From assembly GCA_028283505.1 (NCBI GenBank), contig JAPOFX010000008.1, positions 1 to 64,000 on the forward strand: a stretch of 64,000 bases of DNA, given 5' to 3'. The notes under the pieces are model-generated. The model was not told where the DNA came from. It did not search any database and saw only the letters and a program-made list of their open reading frames with translations. A program made the translations under genes and the position numbers. Shown here piece by piece: positions 38,684 to 47,103 of this stretch. Numbering within the stretch: the first letter of the stretch is position 1; each line of letters starts with the position of its first letter. Origin of the DNA: Candidatus Poseidoniales archaeon. GTDB lineage: Archaea > Thermoplasmatota > Poseidoniia > Poseidoniales > Thalassarchaeaceae.

Positions 38684-39397
38684 TCAGTCAAGCTCCTTCA
38701 CCTCAGCCTCGGAGGCCCTTCCAGAAACCTTGCTTATGAGCTCGTTCTTCATACCTCCGGGAACCTCGACAATACAGGCCCATGTGCCGTCTGAAAGCCA
38801 TTCCTGCCTCGTTATCACGTCTCTCAGAATCTGATTTACCGCACCATATGAAGACCCGGGTATTTTGAATGCCAACCTCACCGTAATAAATTGCAGAGGT
38901 ATGAGGGGTTTCAGAACCTTCACTGCGTCGGAAACCTGGCTTTCCACTGATTTGAACGGATCTACGGAAAATCTCGCCTCCTCCAGGGCATTTTCAATTC
39001 TGGTTCTTGGGTGGGGCATCCTGGTTTTTGGATCCGTGGCAGTGGTTGCAATTTCGTTAATGATCTGAAGCTTTTTTTCACTCACCATTTTCTTTCTTTG
39101 TGCGGTCGTTAGTTGTATGGACCCTCGTCTCAGTATGGTTTCTACGCAGTGTTGGATATCGGTGGTTCCGAAAACCTTCTCCAATGCCTCAGAGGTAGGC
39201 CTCTCTCCGTTTCTGGAATCCGTCCAAACCTCACTTACTGCCAATAAATCGTCAATATCTACCGAAGTATGATCCTCTTTCCATGCATCGACCAGGTCTG
39301 GATCTACCAGAATCTCATATCTTGATCCGCCCTTCTCGAGTCTGGCAATAACTGCATCATCTAAGCTGACCATGTACTTCCTATGTGCCAAAGGCAT
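38684..39397 (-). CDS. SBDS/Sdo1 ribosome maturation protein
   Basis: VIARLEKGGSRYEILVDPDLVDAWKED ... AEVWTDSRNGERPTSEALEKVFGTTDIQHCVETILRRGSIQLTTAQRKKM (read as SEVWTDSR...). Confidence 0.93.
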   Translation of the reverse strand: MPLAHRKYMVSLDDAVIARLEKGGSRYEILVDPDLVDAWKEDHTSVDIDDLLAVSEVWTDSRNGERPTSEALEKVFGTTDIQHCVETILRRGSIQLTTAQRKKMVSEKKLQIINEIATTATDPKTRMPHPRTRIENALEEARFSVDPFKSVESQVSDAVKVLKPLIPLQFITVRLAFKIPGSSYGAVNQILRDVITRQEWLSDGTWACIVEVPGGMKNELISKVSGRASEAEVKELD

Positions 39398-39422
39398 AAG
39401 GAGATATGGCTAATAATAGTCT

Positions 39423-40130
39423 TCAGAGCTTAGATATGTGCTTTTTCAGGTCTTCAGGGCCCAGCTCCCTGTATCCTGAATTATCAATTATGCATATCTC
39501 TACTGATTCATCAGTTAGGCCATCATCGAATGTCTGGGATAATGCTTCAAGGCCGATTTTGACAGCGGCATTTTCTGTCATACCTGGCTTCCATTTGTCT
39601 TCGAAGTAGCTTATAACTTCGCTTCTTCCGCTTCCTATTGCTCCCGCGTGGTAGGACCCATAGGCGCCAGAGGGATCCGTTTCGTAGAGATGTGCGCCTT
39701 CAGAGTCGACTCCTGCGATCAACAATGCAGTGCCGAAGGGACGAGCCCCTCCATATTGAGTGAAGGATTGCTTGTAATCACACATCTTCTTCACTAGTGT
39801 TGTCACGTCAATGGAGTCGCCGTAAGTCATTTTGTTAATCTGGCACTGTACCCTTGCCCTGTCGACAAGTTGCCTGGCATCTGCGACTAATCCCGATGTT
39901 GTAATTCCAATATGATCGTCTATTTTGTACATCTTTTCGATGGATTCCGGAATTACAAGCTTGCTTGGAATCCTTTTTGCAACAATCAGGATTACCCCAT
40001 CGCGAAATTTTACTCCGACGGTCGTGGATCCTCTCTTTACCGATTCACGAGCATATTCGACCTGGTGCAGTCGCCCGTCTGGTGAGAAAGTACCTACTGA
40101 AGAATCGTATCCGCGTCCGCTCGGTTGCAT
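39423..40130 (-). CDS. psmA: 20S proteasome alpha subunit
   Basis: GYDSSVGTFSPDGRLHQVEYARESVKRGSTTVGVKFRDGVILIVAKR. Confidence 0.96.
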   Translation of the reverse strand: MQPSGRGYDSSVGTFSPDGRLHQVEYARESVKRGSTTVGVKFRDGVILIVAKRIPSKLVIPESIEKMYKIDDHIGITTSGLVADARQLVDRARVQCQINKMTYGDSIDVTTLVKKMCDYKQSFTQYGGARPFGTALLIAGVDSEGAHLYETDPSGAYGSYHAGAIGSGRSEVISYFEDKWKPGMTENAAVKIGLEALSQTFDDGLTDESVEICIIDNSGYRELGPEDLKKHISKL

Positions 40131-40230
40131 CGTAATCGGCTCTATTGCGACATCGGCCTCTTATCAAGGTTGGTCGGAAAGCGGGTCTTGCTTCGTTGCA
40201 TTCAAGCGGTATGTTCGTTTCGGTTGATGT

Positions 40231-40983
40231 GTGAGGGTAGCAGTATTGTGCTCGGGGGGCAAGGACTCAACATACGCAACATGGTGGTCGTTGATGAGGG
40301 GTTGGGATGTGAAAGCCTTGGTGACCTTGTGTGTGTCTGGTGATGATTCCATGATGTTCCAAATGGATGGAGTTTGCGTTGCAGGCCTCCAATCGGCCTC
40401 ATGTGGCATTCCATGGCTTCCTATTGCCACACGAGGAAGTCCCGAGGAGGAGGTGAATGATCTGAAGAGGGGGTTGGAAGGGAGGACTGACCCCAAGGCG
40501 GATTTTGATAGATTCTGGCCCGAAAAGTGGCAAAAATCTGAAATTATCCTTCACGATGGAGAGCTGGAAATTGACGCATTAGTTACCGGAGCGCTTAGGT
40601 CTGACTACCAAAGAACTAGATTGGACAGAATGTGTTCCAGTCTGGGCATCAGGTCATTCTCGCCCTTGTGGCACCATGGCCCCCATGAGCATATTAGGCG
40701 CTTCCCGTCGCAAGGTTTCGACGTAAGACTATCATCCATCTCAGCAGATGGTCTTGGTGAGGAATGGATAGGTAGAAAACTCAGTAAGAAAGCTGTAGAA
40801 GAGCTAATTCGAACATCAAAGAGGTTCAGATTTAATGCTGATGGAGAGGGTGGTGAGTATGAAACCCTGGTAGTTAAGGCGCCGCATATGGAGAATTCCA
40901 TTAATCTCGAAGGGGAAAAACACTGGGGAAAGGGCAGGGGGTCCTGGAAATTATTGTCAGGAAGCCTATCTGGTAATCGCTAG
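40231..40983 (+). CDS. dph6: Diphthine--ammonia ligase-like ATP pyrophosphatase (Dph6/DUF71)
   Basis: MRVAVLCSGGKDSTYATWWSLMRGWDVKALVTL (SGGKDS PP-loop) ... LVTGALRSDYQRTRLDRMCSSLGIRSFSPLWH ... ADGEGGEYETLVVKAP. Confidence 0.88.
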   Translation: MRVAVLCSGGKDSTYATWWSLMRGWDVKALVTLCVSGDDSMMFQMDGVCVAGLQSASCGIPWLPIATRGSPEEEVNDLKRGLEGRTDPKADFDRFWPEKWQKSEIILHDGELEIDALVTGALRSDYQRTRLDRMCSSLGIRSFSPLWHHGPHEHIRRFPSQGFDVRLSSISADGLGEEWIGRKLSKKAVEELIRTSKRFRFNADGEGGEYETLVVKAPHMENSINLEGEKHWGKGRGSWKLLSGSLSGNR

Positions 40984-41022
40984 TCTCAAACAGGAAGGGC
41001 GTCTCGGAGGGTCGGTGACATA

Positions 41023-42378
41023 GTGTCGGTTTCCCCATTGGACTACAGGTACGGAAGAGATGAGGCAAAAGCGATTTGGTCAAGAGAAGGTAGGCACTCT
41101 AGGCAACTCGAGGTCGAAAGGGCCTTGGTTTGGGCTCATTGCAAGATGGGCAGAGTCACCGCGGAGCATTACGATATGGTCGCTGATATATCTGATCCGG
41201 GGATAGTTACGGCCGATCGTGTAGATGAGATCGAAGCTGAAACCAAACATGACATAATGGCCCTGACTAAAGCAATGGCTGAGGCTGCTGGAGAAGCTGG
41301 ATGGTGCATACACCTGGGGGCAACAAGCAATGACATCGTTGATTCTGCGGTAGCACTCCAAATCAAAGACAGTCTGGAAATTCAAATCGTTTCCATTAAG
41401 TCGCTAATAGGAACTCTCTGTGATATTGCAGAGAGGGAAAGGGATACGATAATGATTGGGAGAACTCATGGTCAAGCTGCCGTTCCAATAACATTTGGAT
41501 TGAAGGTAGCTGTGTGGGTTGACGAATTCAGGAGGCATCTCGAGAGGCTGGTTTCAATGAGGCCTAGGATAACAGCGGGAAAATTCCTGGGAGCCGTCGG
41601 AACAGGGGCCGCTCAAGGTGAAGACGCGCTGGAGCTGCAGAGCCTCATTCTCCAAGAACTAGGTCTAGAGGTTCCCGTGGCTACTACGCAGGTCGTTGGA
41701 AGAGACCGCTACATAGAGTGGGTAGGTTGGATGGCAAATGTTTCAACCAGTATCGAAAAGGTGCTACAAGAAGTGAGAAATCTACAAAGAAGCGAGATCG
41801 CGGAGGTTGCAGAGGCTTTCGATGTGGAGAAGCAGGTTGGTTCCTCCACCATGGCTCACAAAAGGAATCCGATAACCGCTGAGAACGCCTGCGGACTAGC
41901 CAGAATAGTAAGATCGATGATTATACCATCTTACGAAAATGCCTTACTTTGGCATGAGAGGGATTTGGCCAACTCCTCTTCCGAGAGATTCACCCTATCG
42001 CACTCAATGATACTACTTGATGACATAATTACAAAATGTGATCGTGTGATGTCTAGACTTGTTGTCGATAGAGAACGGATGATGAAAAATATTGAGTCCC
42101 AAAATGGCCTTGTAATGGCCGAGAAGATCATGTTGGCCCTTGTGGATAGCGGCATGCCCAGAGACGAGGCTCACGAAGTTCTACGGAGTTCATCCATGAG
42201 GGCGCTTGAAACTGGAATGAACCTAAAGGATGTTTGTTCCGAGGACACCAGGATCAACGATGTTTTTGATGAGGACGAGTTGTGTGATTTGTTCTTACCT
42301 TCCAGCCATCTCGGAGTATCTGGGGAAATTGTTGACAATGCAGTCTCAATAGCAAGAAGGGCAGTTGCCGATTCATGA
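41023..42378 (+). CDS. purB: Adenylosuccinate lyase
   Basis: LGATSNDIVDSAVALQIKD, MIGRTHGQAAVPITFGLK, QVGSSTMAHKRNPITAENACGLAR. Confidence 0.95.
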   Translation: MSVSPLDYRYGRDEAKAIWSREGRHSRQLEVERALVWAHCKMGRVTAEHYDMVADISDPGIVTADRVDEIEAETKHDIMALTKAMAEAAGEAGWCIHLGATSNDIVDSAVALQIKDSLEIQIVSIKSLIGTLCDIAERERDTIMIGRTHGQAAVPITFGLKVAVWVDEFRRHLERLVSMRPRITAGKFLGAVGTGAAQGEDALELQSLILQELGLEVPVATTQVVGRDRYIEWVGWMANVSTSIEKVLQEVRNLQRSEIAEVAEAFDVEKQVGSSTMAHKRNPITAENACGLARIVRSMIIPSYENALLWHERDLANSSSERFTLSHSMILLDDIITKCDRVMSRLVVDRERMMKNIESQNGLVMAEKIMLALVDSGMPRDEAHEVLRSSSMRALETGMNLKDVCSEDTRINDVFDEDELCDLFLPSSHLGVSGEIVDNAVSIARRAVADS

Positions 42379-42480
42379 TTGTGAAACAATCTGTTGAGTA
42401 GAGGATTCTCCTTAGTAACCCTGGTCTTTCCTCAAATGAGATTTGCGTTATCAGAGAGATGGTAGCTCCGGCTGATAGTG

Positions 42481-42681
42481 TCAAAATAACATTGCAATAG
42501 ATAACAAGAGGCCTGTCAAGGTCGAGACGAGTCCAAGCAAGAGGATCATTGCATGGGGTCCGTATTGATTGGCATCGTCGAGCGCGACTCTTAGGAAACC
42601 ATCATCCAAAATTGACGCAATCATGCCCTCGTCAGAATCCCGAAATTCCGGTGCCTGCCTCCTGGGGATTCTGTCGGCCAT
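42481..42681 (-). CDS. Small single-TM protein
   Basis: 66 aa ending in YGPHAMILLLGLVSTLTGLLLSIAMLF. Confidence 0.45.
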   Translation of the reverse strand: MADRIPRRQAPEFRDSDEGMIASILDDGFLRVALDDANQYGPHAMILLLGLVSTLTGLLLSIAMLF

Positions 42682-42776
42682 GGTATCTCCGTATTGCGGA
42701 TTAGGTAATACCTAGATTATATTTCTCTGATAAAAATTGTAGGAATGCTCTTTCACCTACTCTCTTACGAAACGAC

Positions 42777-43361
42777 ATGATAGGATACCACGATGGACCC
42801 GTTCATGTTTCAGCGAGTCCCGGTTCGGGTAAGACGGCATTGTGCCTTGGCATAATACCGGGGATTATATCAGCTGGTGGGAAGGTGATTTGGTCATGCA
42901 GGAAGATGCCCGACCCGGATAGGAGTAGAGAGATTCTTGCCGGACTATCTGAGGTGGATTATGAGAATATTTCTATAATTCATTTTTCGAACGAGCTCCC
43001 AAAATATACGAATGCTATAATATCGATGAGTAGGGATTTCAGTAAGACAGATATCGTTATCCTAGACGATTGGTGCGGGAGCTATGGTAGGGCAAGAAAG
43101 GAAGAAGTTGAATCGGTTATGAGGATTTCAAAAAGTTGTGAGGCCACTAATGTTGTAATTACATCTAGCTCATATGAGGATGCGTCTGGGGCTCCTGGAG
43201 AAAACTGGATCTCAAGAGGTGGGAGGACTGTTAATGAGGCCTTTAAGACGGTTTTTCTTCAAAAACATCCGATTAAACAAGGGGTCCGCATATTTCGTTC
43301 GAACGGAGTCGAAAAGCTCCTGCTGATGACAAAACGAGGCCTTGAAGAGATATCTAGTTGA
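42777..43361 (+). CDS. P-loop (RecA/RadB-like) ATPase
   Basis: VHVSASPGSGKTALCLGIIPGIISAGGKVIWSC (Walker A), TDIVILDDW (Walker B). Confidence 0.65.
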   Translation: MIGYHDGPVHVSASPGSGKTALCLGIIPGIISAGGKVIWSCRKMPDPDRSREILAGLSEVDYENISIIHFSNELPKYTNAIISMSRDFSKTDIVILDDWCGSYGRARKEEVESVMRISKSCEATNVVITSSSYEDASGAPGENWISRGGRTVNEAFKTVFLQKHPIKQGVRIFRSNGVEKLLLMTKRGLEEISS

Positions 43362-43554
43362 GCTTGGCTATCAGAGATTCCATTTCTGAGATTGCTTCTT
43401 CAGTGGGCTCGTACAATTCCTCTGGGGACCTTGCCACTCCAGAGTATTCTTCCTCAACAGAGTTTGGAGACCCTGTGAACTTCCCAATGATGAAAAAGAT
43501 CATAAGAAAAGCTGTGAGAATCAGAATAGCCTGTAATATCTGTTCTGTATCCAC
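43354..43554 (-). CDS. Small single-TM protein
   Basis: MDTEQILQAILILTAFLMIFFIIGKFTG + acidic tail; 66 aa. Confidence 0.45.
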   Translation of the reverse strand: MDTEQILQAILILTAFLMIFFIIGKFTGSPNSVEEEYSGVARSPEELYEPTEEAISEMESLIAKLN

Positions 43555-43584
43555 GGCTGCCTGAGGCGTCTTTGAGATAAAAAC

Positions 43585-44844
43585 CTACATTGGAATTCCG
43601 TGTTCAAGAGGCAATGAAAGGTGCCTTCTGTTCGAGGGAGAAGGTTGTGACCACCCTTCAACTAGGTCTAGCCCGCTAGGAGACCATTGATCAAATATCC
43701 AATATTTATCGGCTTTCATTTTGCATCTATCACAGTAAAGTTCCTGTCCCCTCCCTTTACTCCGCATGGAGCTCCCGCAACAGTCGGGGCGAGAAAGGTT
43801 CCGAGGGCTGGCAGAGGTTAATTTGAGTCTCTCAAGGTGTATAGAGCCGTCTGGCGACCTCAGCCCCATCCATGAGATCCTGTCTCCAGGCATTAGTTGC
43901 CTCAGTAGCTTATTCACGTCGCCGCCTTCACTAAATGCGACCAAATTCTCTCCCTTATGATCAGAAATCACTTTGACGATTGCATGGGCTCCTTTCTTTA
44001 CCTCGGGCTTTGAGATGACCGTTCCACAGCAAGTACCCTGCAAGTGATCATCGGATAATTGATTGGTAATATGTGATGCCCACTTGAAGCATCTCTCATT
44101 TCCTTCTACCCCTTGAATCCATGAATGGGCGGACTCTACTGCAGACTTGGTCGCTCCTCTGATTCCGTAAAGGACCGGACAGGGAGTTCTAGGAGAAATA
44201 ATTCCCTTATCAAAAGTGGGATCTCTGTTCATGAATGTATCAGCGAAAAGACTAGACATTTCAAGAATTGATTTCTTCGAGATTCTCCTTTCTGTACCTA
44301 TTTTTTCATCTTCTCTCCACCCGATTAGCTCCCATGAATGGTTCCCTTTTGGTACCCATGAGATTGCGGCGCTAGCGCCAATGACTCCCCATTTATCTTC
44401 GTGGGAGAGCATGAATATATCCGAGTCGATTACTTGTTTGACTCTTTTATGGAGATTTACCTCGCCCCTGACAGCTTCCCAATACCAATCAGAAGGAGTT
44501 GCATCAAAGGAGACGAGGAGTGCTGGGGAGGGGTTATTCTCGGCAACTGGATAGTCGGCAATTTCTGACAATAGACCGTCGAACCACGATTTGCAATTAA
44601 CAAGTAGATTTTCTTTGGAATTTGACGGGATTTCAATTACTGCGGAAAGAGCACCGTTCCCCCTAGTCCTTCTTGATGCATAGGGCCACAAACGAACTAG
44701 CCTCCTTTCAATTATCTTAAGGCCTCGCATTTGATTCAAAGAACTCATGAGTCCATCGAATGAGTAAGTAGTACATCCAAAATCTGGGTGATCTGTGTCA
44801 TCCAATCCAATCCTGACAGTCAGGGTACCTTTTTTCATGGTCAA
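43585..44844 (-). CDS. tiaS: tRNA(Ile2) 2-agmatinylcytidine synthetase
   Basis: RIGLDDTDHPDFGCTTYSFDGLMSSL, GNGALSAVIEI, C-terminal zinc-binding CCGSSMRSKGRGQELYCDRC. Confidence 0.9.
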   Translation of the reverse strand: MTMKKGTLTVRIGLDDTDHPDFGCTTYSFDGLMSSLNQMRGLKIIERRLVRLWPYASRRTRGNGALSAVIEIPSNSKENLLVNCKSWFDGLLSEIADYPVAENNPSPALLVSFDATPSDWYWEAVRGEVNLHKRVKQVIDSDIFMLSHEDKWGVIGASAAISWVPKGNHSWELIGWREDEKIGTERRISKKSILEMSSLFADTFMNRDPTFDKGIISPRTPCPVLYGIRGATKSAVESAHSWIQGVEGNERCFKWASHITNQLSDDHLQGTCCGTVISKPEVKKGAHAIVKVISDHKGENLVAFSEGGDVNKLLRQLMPGDRISWMGLRSPDGSIHLERLKLTSASPRNLSRPDCCGSSMRSKGRGQELYCDRCKMKADKYWIFDQWSPSGLDLVEGWSQPSPSNRRHLSLPLEHGIPM

Positions 44845-45476
44845 TTCTCCAAAATTTTGGAGATTACCTCGCTGATACCTACATCAGGGTTACATCTGAA
44901 TGATCTCACGCCGTGTGCACTAGCCGCCATGATATCCACGTTTCTATCTCCAACCATCACTGAATCTAACTCCGAAGGTCGATCTTTCCAATTATCGCCA
45001 AATTTGATATCTGTCTCTCTCAGAGACTTCCCAGCATCCGCGGCATCTAGAATCTGTCTACCTGCCTCAAGCATTCCAGGATTCGGTTTTCTGGCCCATG
45101 AATTATGCCATGGGGCGTACGGACTATGGAGAGTCAGGTCGAGGATTGCGTCTGGGTCCGAAAGAAGTAACTCTTCCCTCATCTTGTCGTGAATCAGTGC
45201 TAAGTTTTCTCTAGACCAGAGCCCTCTACCAATGGGGGATTGGTTAGTGACGATGCAAATTCTGAATCCATTCCTCCTCAGTTCTCCTATGGAATTAGCA
45301 GCATTTTCCAAAACAAAAACTTCTGAGGTATCATTCACATAGCTCTCAAATCCCCTGATTATGACACCGTCTCTATCTAAGTATGCAATCTTACCTTCCC
45401 ATGGCCCTTCACAGGGAAGTGGTTCCAGATGCAATGGAGAATGGAGGCTCTCCCTATCCCTCATTGGCGGGAACAT
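44841..45476 (-). CDS. HAD-superfamily heptose-bisphosphatase-like (GmhB) / histidinol-phosphatase-like
   Basis: IAYLDRDGVIIRGFESYVNDTSEVFVLENAANSIGELRRNGFRICIVTNQSPIGRGLWS ... LHSPYAPWHNSWARKPNPGMLEAG ... SVMVGDRNVDIMAASAHGVRSF. Confidence 0.82.
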   Translation of the reverse strand: MFPPMRDRESLHSPLHLEPLPCEGPWEGKIAYLDRDGVIIRGFESYVNDTSEVFVLENAANSIGELRRNGFRICIVTNQSPIGRGLWSRENLALIHDKMREELLLSDPDAILDLTLHSPYAPWHNSWARKPNPGMLEAGRQILDAADAGKSLRETDIKFGDNWKDRPSELDSVMVGDRNVDIMAASAHGVRSFRCNPDVGISEVISKILEN

Positions 45477-45480
45477 AGTA

Positions 45481-46050
45481 TCACAGCTCTTTTTCTGATT
45501 TTACCGCTTCTTTGATGATGTGGTTGATTATCAGCTGGATATCCTCTATCCTTTCCATCGAGGTACTGGGCACGATTATGGATAAATCGGCAATTTTTGC
45601 TAGTTTTCCTCCTCCCATCCCGTTGTAATTCCCAGTAATTCCTACCGTGCTACATCCGATGCTTTTCGCAAATTTAATTCCGTTAATGACGTTGTCTGAG
45701 TTTCCAGAACCAGAATAAGCAATGACTAGATCACCTTCAGACGCAAACGTGGATAGCTGTCCAACAAAAACGTGGGAATAGCCTTCATCATTGGCCCATG
45801 CTGAGAAGGAAGAAATGTTGTCTGAATGTGATATAGTCTTGAGTCCAAGCTCTTTGGACCAATCCCCAGCGCTGTGTGATGGGGTTGCGGCACTTCCTCC
45901 GTTCCCAATGAAGTGAACGGTTGAGTCCTTGGAGGCGACCTGTAGGACCTTGGAATACAGGGTTTGCAAATCGCCCATTGGTAGCTCGTCGATAGTTCTC
46001 TTGAGGTCGACTAGGTAGCTATTTGCGAGGTCTAAGAAGTCGGAAGTCAC
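45481..46050 (-). CDS. Phosphoheptose isomerase-like SIS-domain protein (GmhA)
   Basis: VHFIGNGGSAATPSHSAGDWSKELGL ... VFVGQLSTFASEGDLVIAYSGSGNSDNVINGIKFAKSIGCSTVGITGNYNGMGG. Confidence 0.85.
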   Translation of the reverse strand: MTSDFLDLANSYLVDLKRTIDELPMGDLQTLYSKVLQVASKDSTVHFIGNGGSAATPSHSAGDWSKELGLKTISHSDNISSFSAWANDEGYSHVFVGQLSTFASEGDLVIAYSGSGNSDNVINGIKFAKSIGCSTVGITGNYNGMGGGKLAKIADLSIIVPSTSMERIEDIQLIINHIIKEAVKSEKEL

Positions 46051-46110
46051 GTATTCACCCGGCTATCCGTTGAGGGCATCATATTTACGGGTTGATGGCT
46101 CGTTAGCACC

Positions 46111-47103
46111 ATGGAGGACCCAATCGAGGCTTTGGTATCCTCTTTTGCCGACGCTATCGGGGTGCCTGAATTCTCGCTCTGGCTCTCATTCTGCTGGTTT
46201 GGCGCTTTGTCATTAGCATTCTCTTTTCATCGTGGAGAATCTGCATTTGCTTCATACTCTGCAGCAATTGGGTGGTCACTGCTAGGGCTATTTTTCTACA
46301 TGCAGTCAGCTCACTTTGTTGAAATTGGAGATCCGTTGCTTGTCATCATGACAGCCGGTGCTCTCCCAGCGGGCATAGTACTGGGGATTTGGGAGATAAG
46401 GAACTGGGAAATGAAGGACGAGTCTATGGTCTGGCTAAGGGGCGCTGTGGCTTGGTCAGTCATACCATATTACGTAGTCTACAGCATACCATTCCTAAAT
46501 ATGGAGTTTGTTGAAATGACAGCTCGTAGCACGGAGTGGTTGCTAGAGTTTGCTGGCCTTGGCTCCTTTGAAGTTGGGGAGATGATGGTTGACCTCCCGG
46601 AAGGAGCGATCGCGGTTTCACAGTGGGAAGGAAGTCGATATTTCCTTACTGAACCTCTTGGGGAAAGTGGCTTCTTTATTCCCTTCAACCATTCAGATGG
46701 CACTCCAGTTAGTGTCAGCTTCATACTAGCTTGCTCAGCCCTGCAATCGATGATAATTTTTGTCGGTGCGATAGTAGCATTGAGTTCAGTCTCCTGGAAG
46801 AGAAGAGCCAGAGGGCTATTGATTGCTATACCTACAATTCATGTTCTTAATGTATTCAGAAATGCGGGAATAGTGTGGCTGAGTGATACGTACCCCAACT
46901 GGAGGCTTTATTCTGGTTCTGAGATTGATATGTTCGACTTCACCCATAGCTATGCAGCGAAGGTGGCAAGCCTATTTGCGATGTTCCTCATGGCCACCGC
47001 ACTATTCGATCTTCTTCCAGAGTTACACAGACACATAATCAGGATTACCAAGCCTTTGACCAACTTGTTTACTAAAAGTAAGACTGAATCAGCGGGATCT
47101 TAG
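46111..47103 (+). CDS. Archaeosortase (ArtA-like transpeptidase), polytopic membrane
   Basis: Conserved ACSALQSM (Cys), HVLNVFRNAGIVW (Arg), DFTHSYAAKVASL (His) arranged among TM segments as in exosortase/archaeosortase families. Confidence 0.85.
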   Translation: MEDPIEALVSSFADAIGVPEFSLWLSFCWFGALSLAFSFHRGESAFASYSAAIGWSLLGLFFYMQSAHFVEIGDPLLVIMTAGALPAGIVLGIWEIRNWEMKDESMVWLRGAVAWSVIPYYVVYSIPFLNMEFVEMTARSTEWLLEFAGLGSFEVGEMMVDLPEGAIAVSQWEGSRYFLTEPLGESGFFIPFNHSDGTPVSVSFILACSALQSMIIFVGAIVALSSVSWKRRARGLLIAIPTIHVLNVFRNAGIVWLSDTYPNWRLYSGSEIDMFDFTHSYAAKVASLFAMFLMATALFDLLPELHRHIIRITKPLTNLFTKSKTESAGS

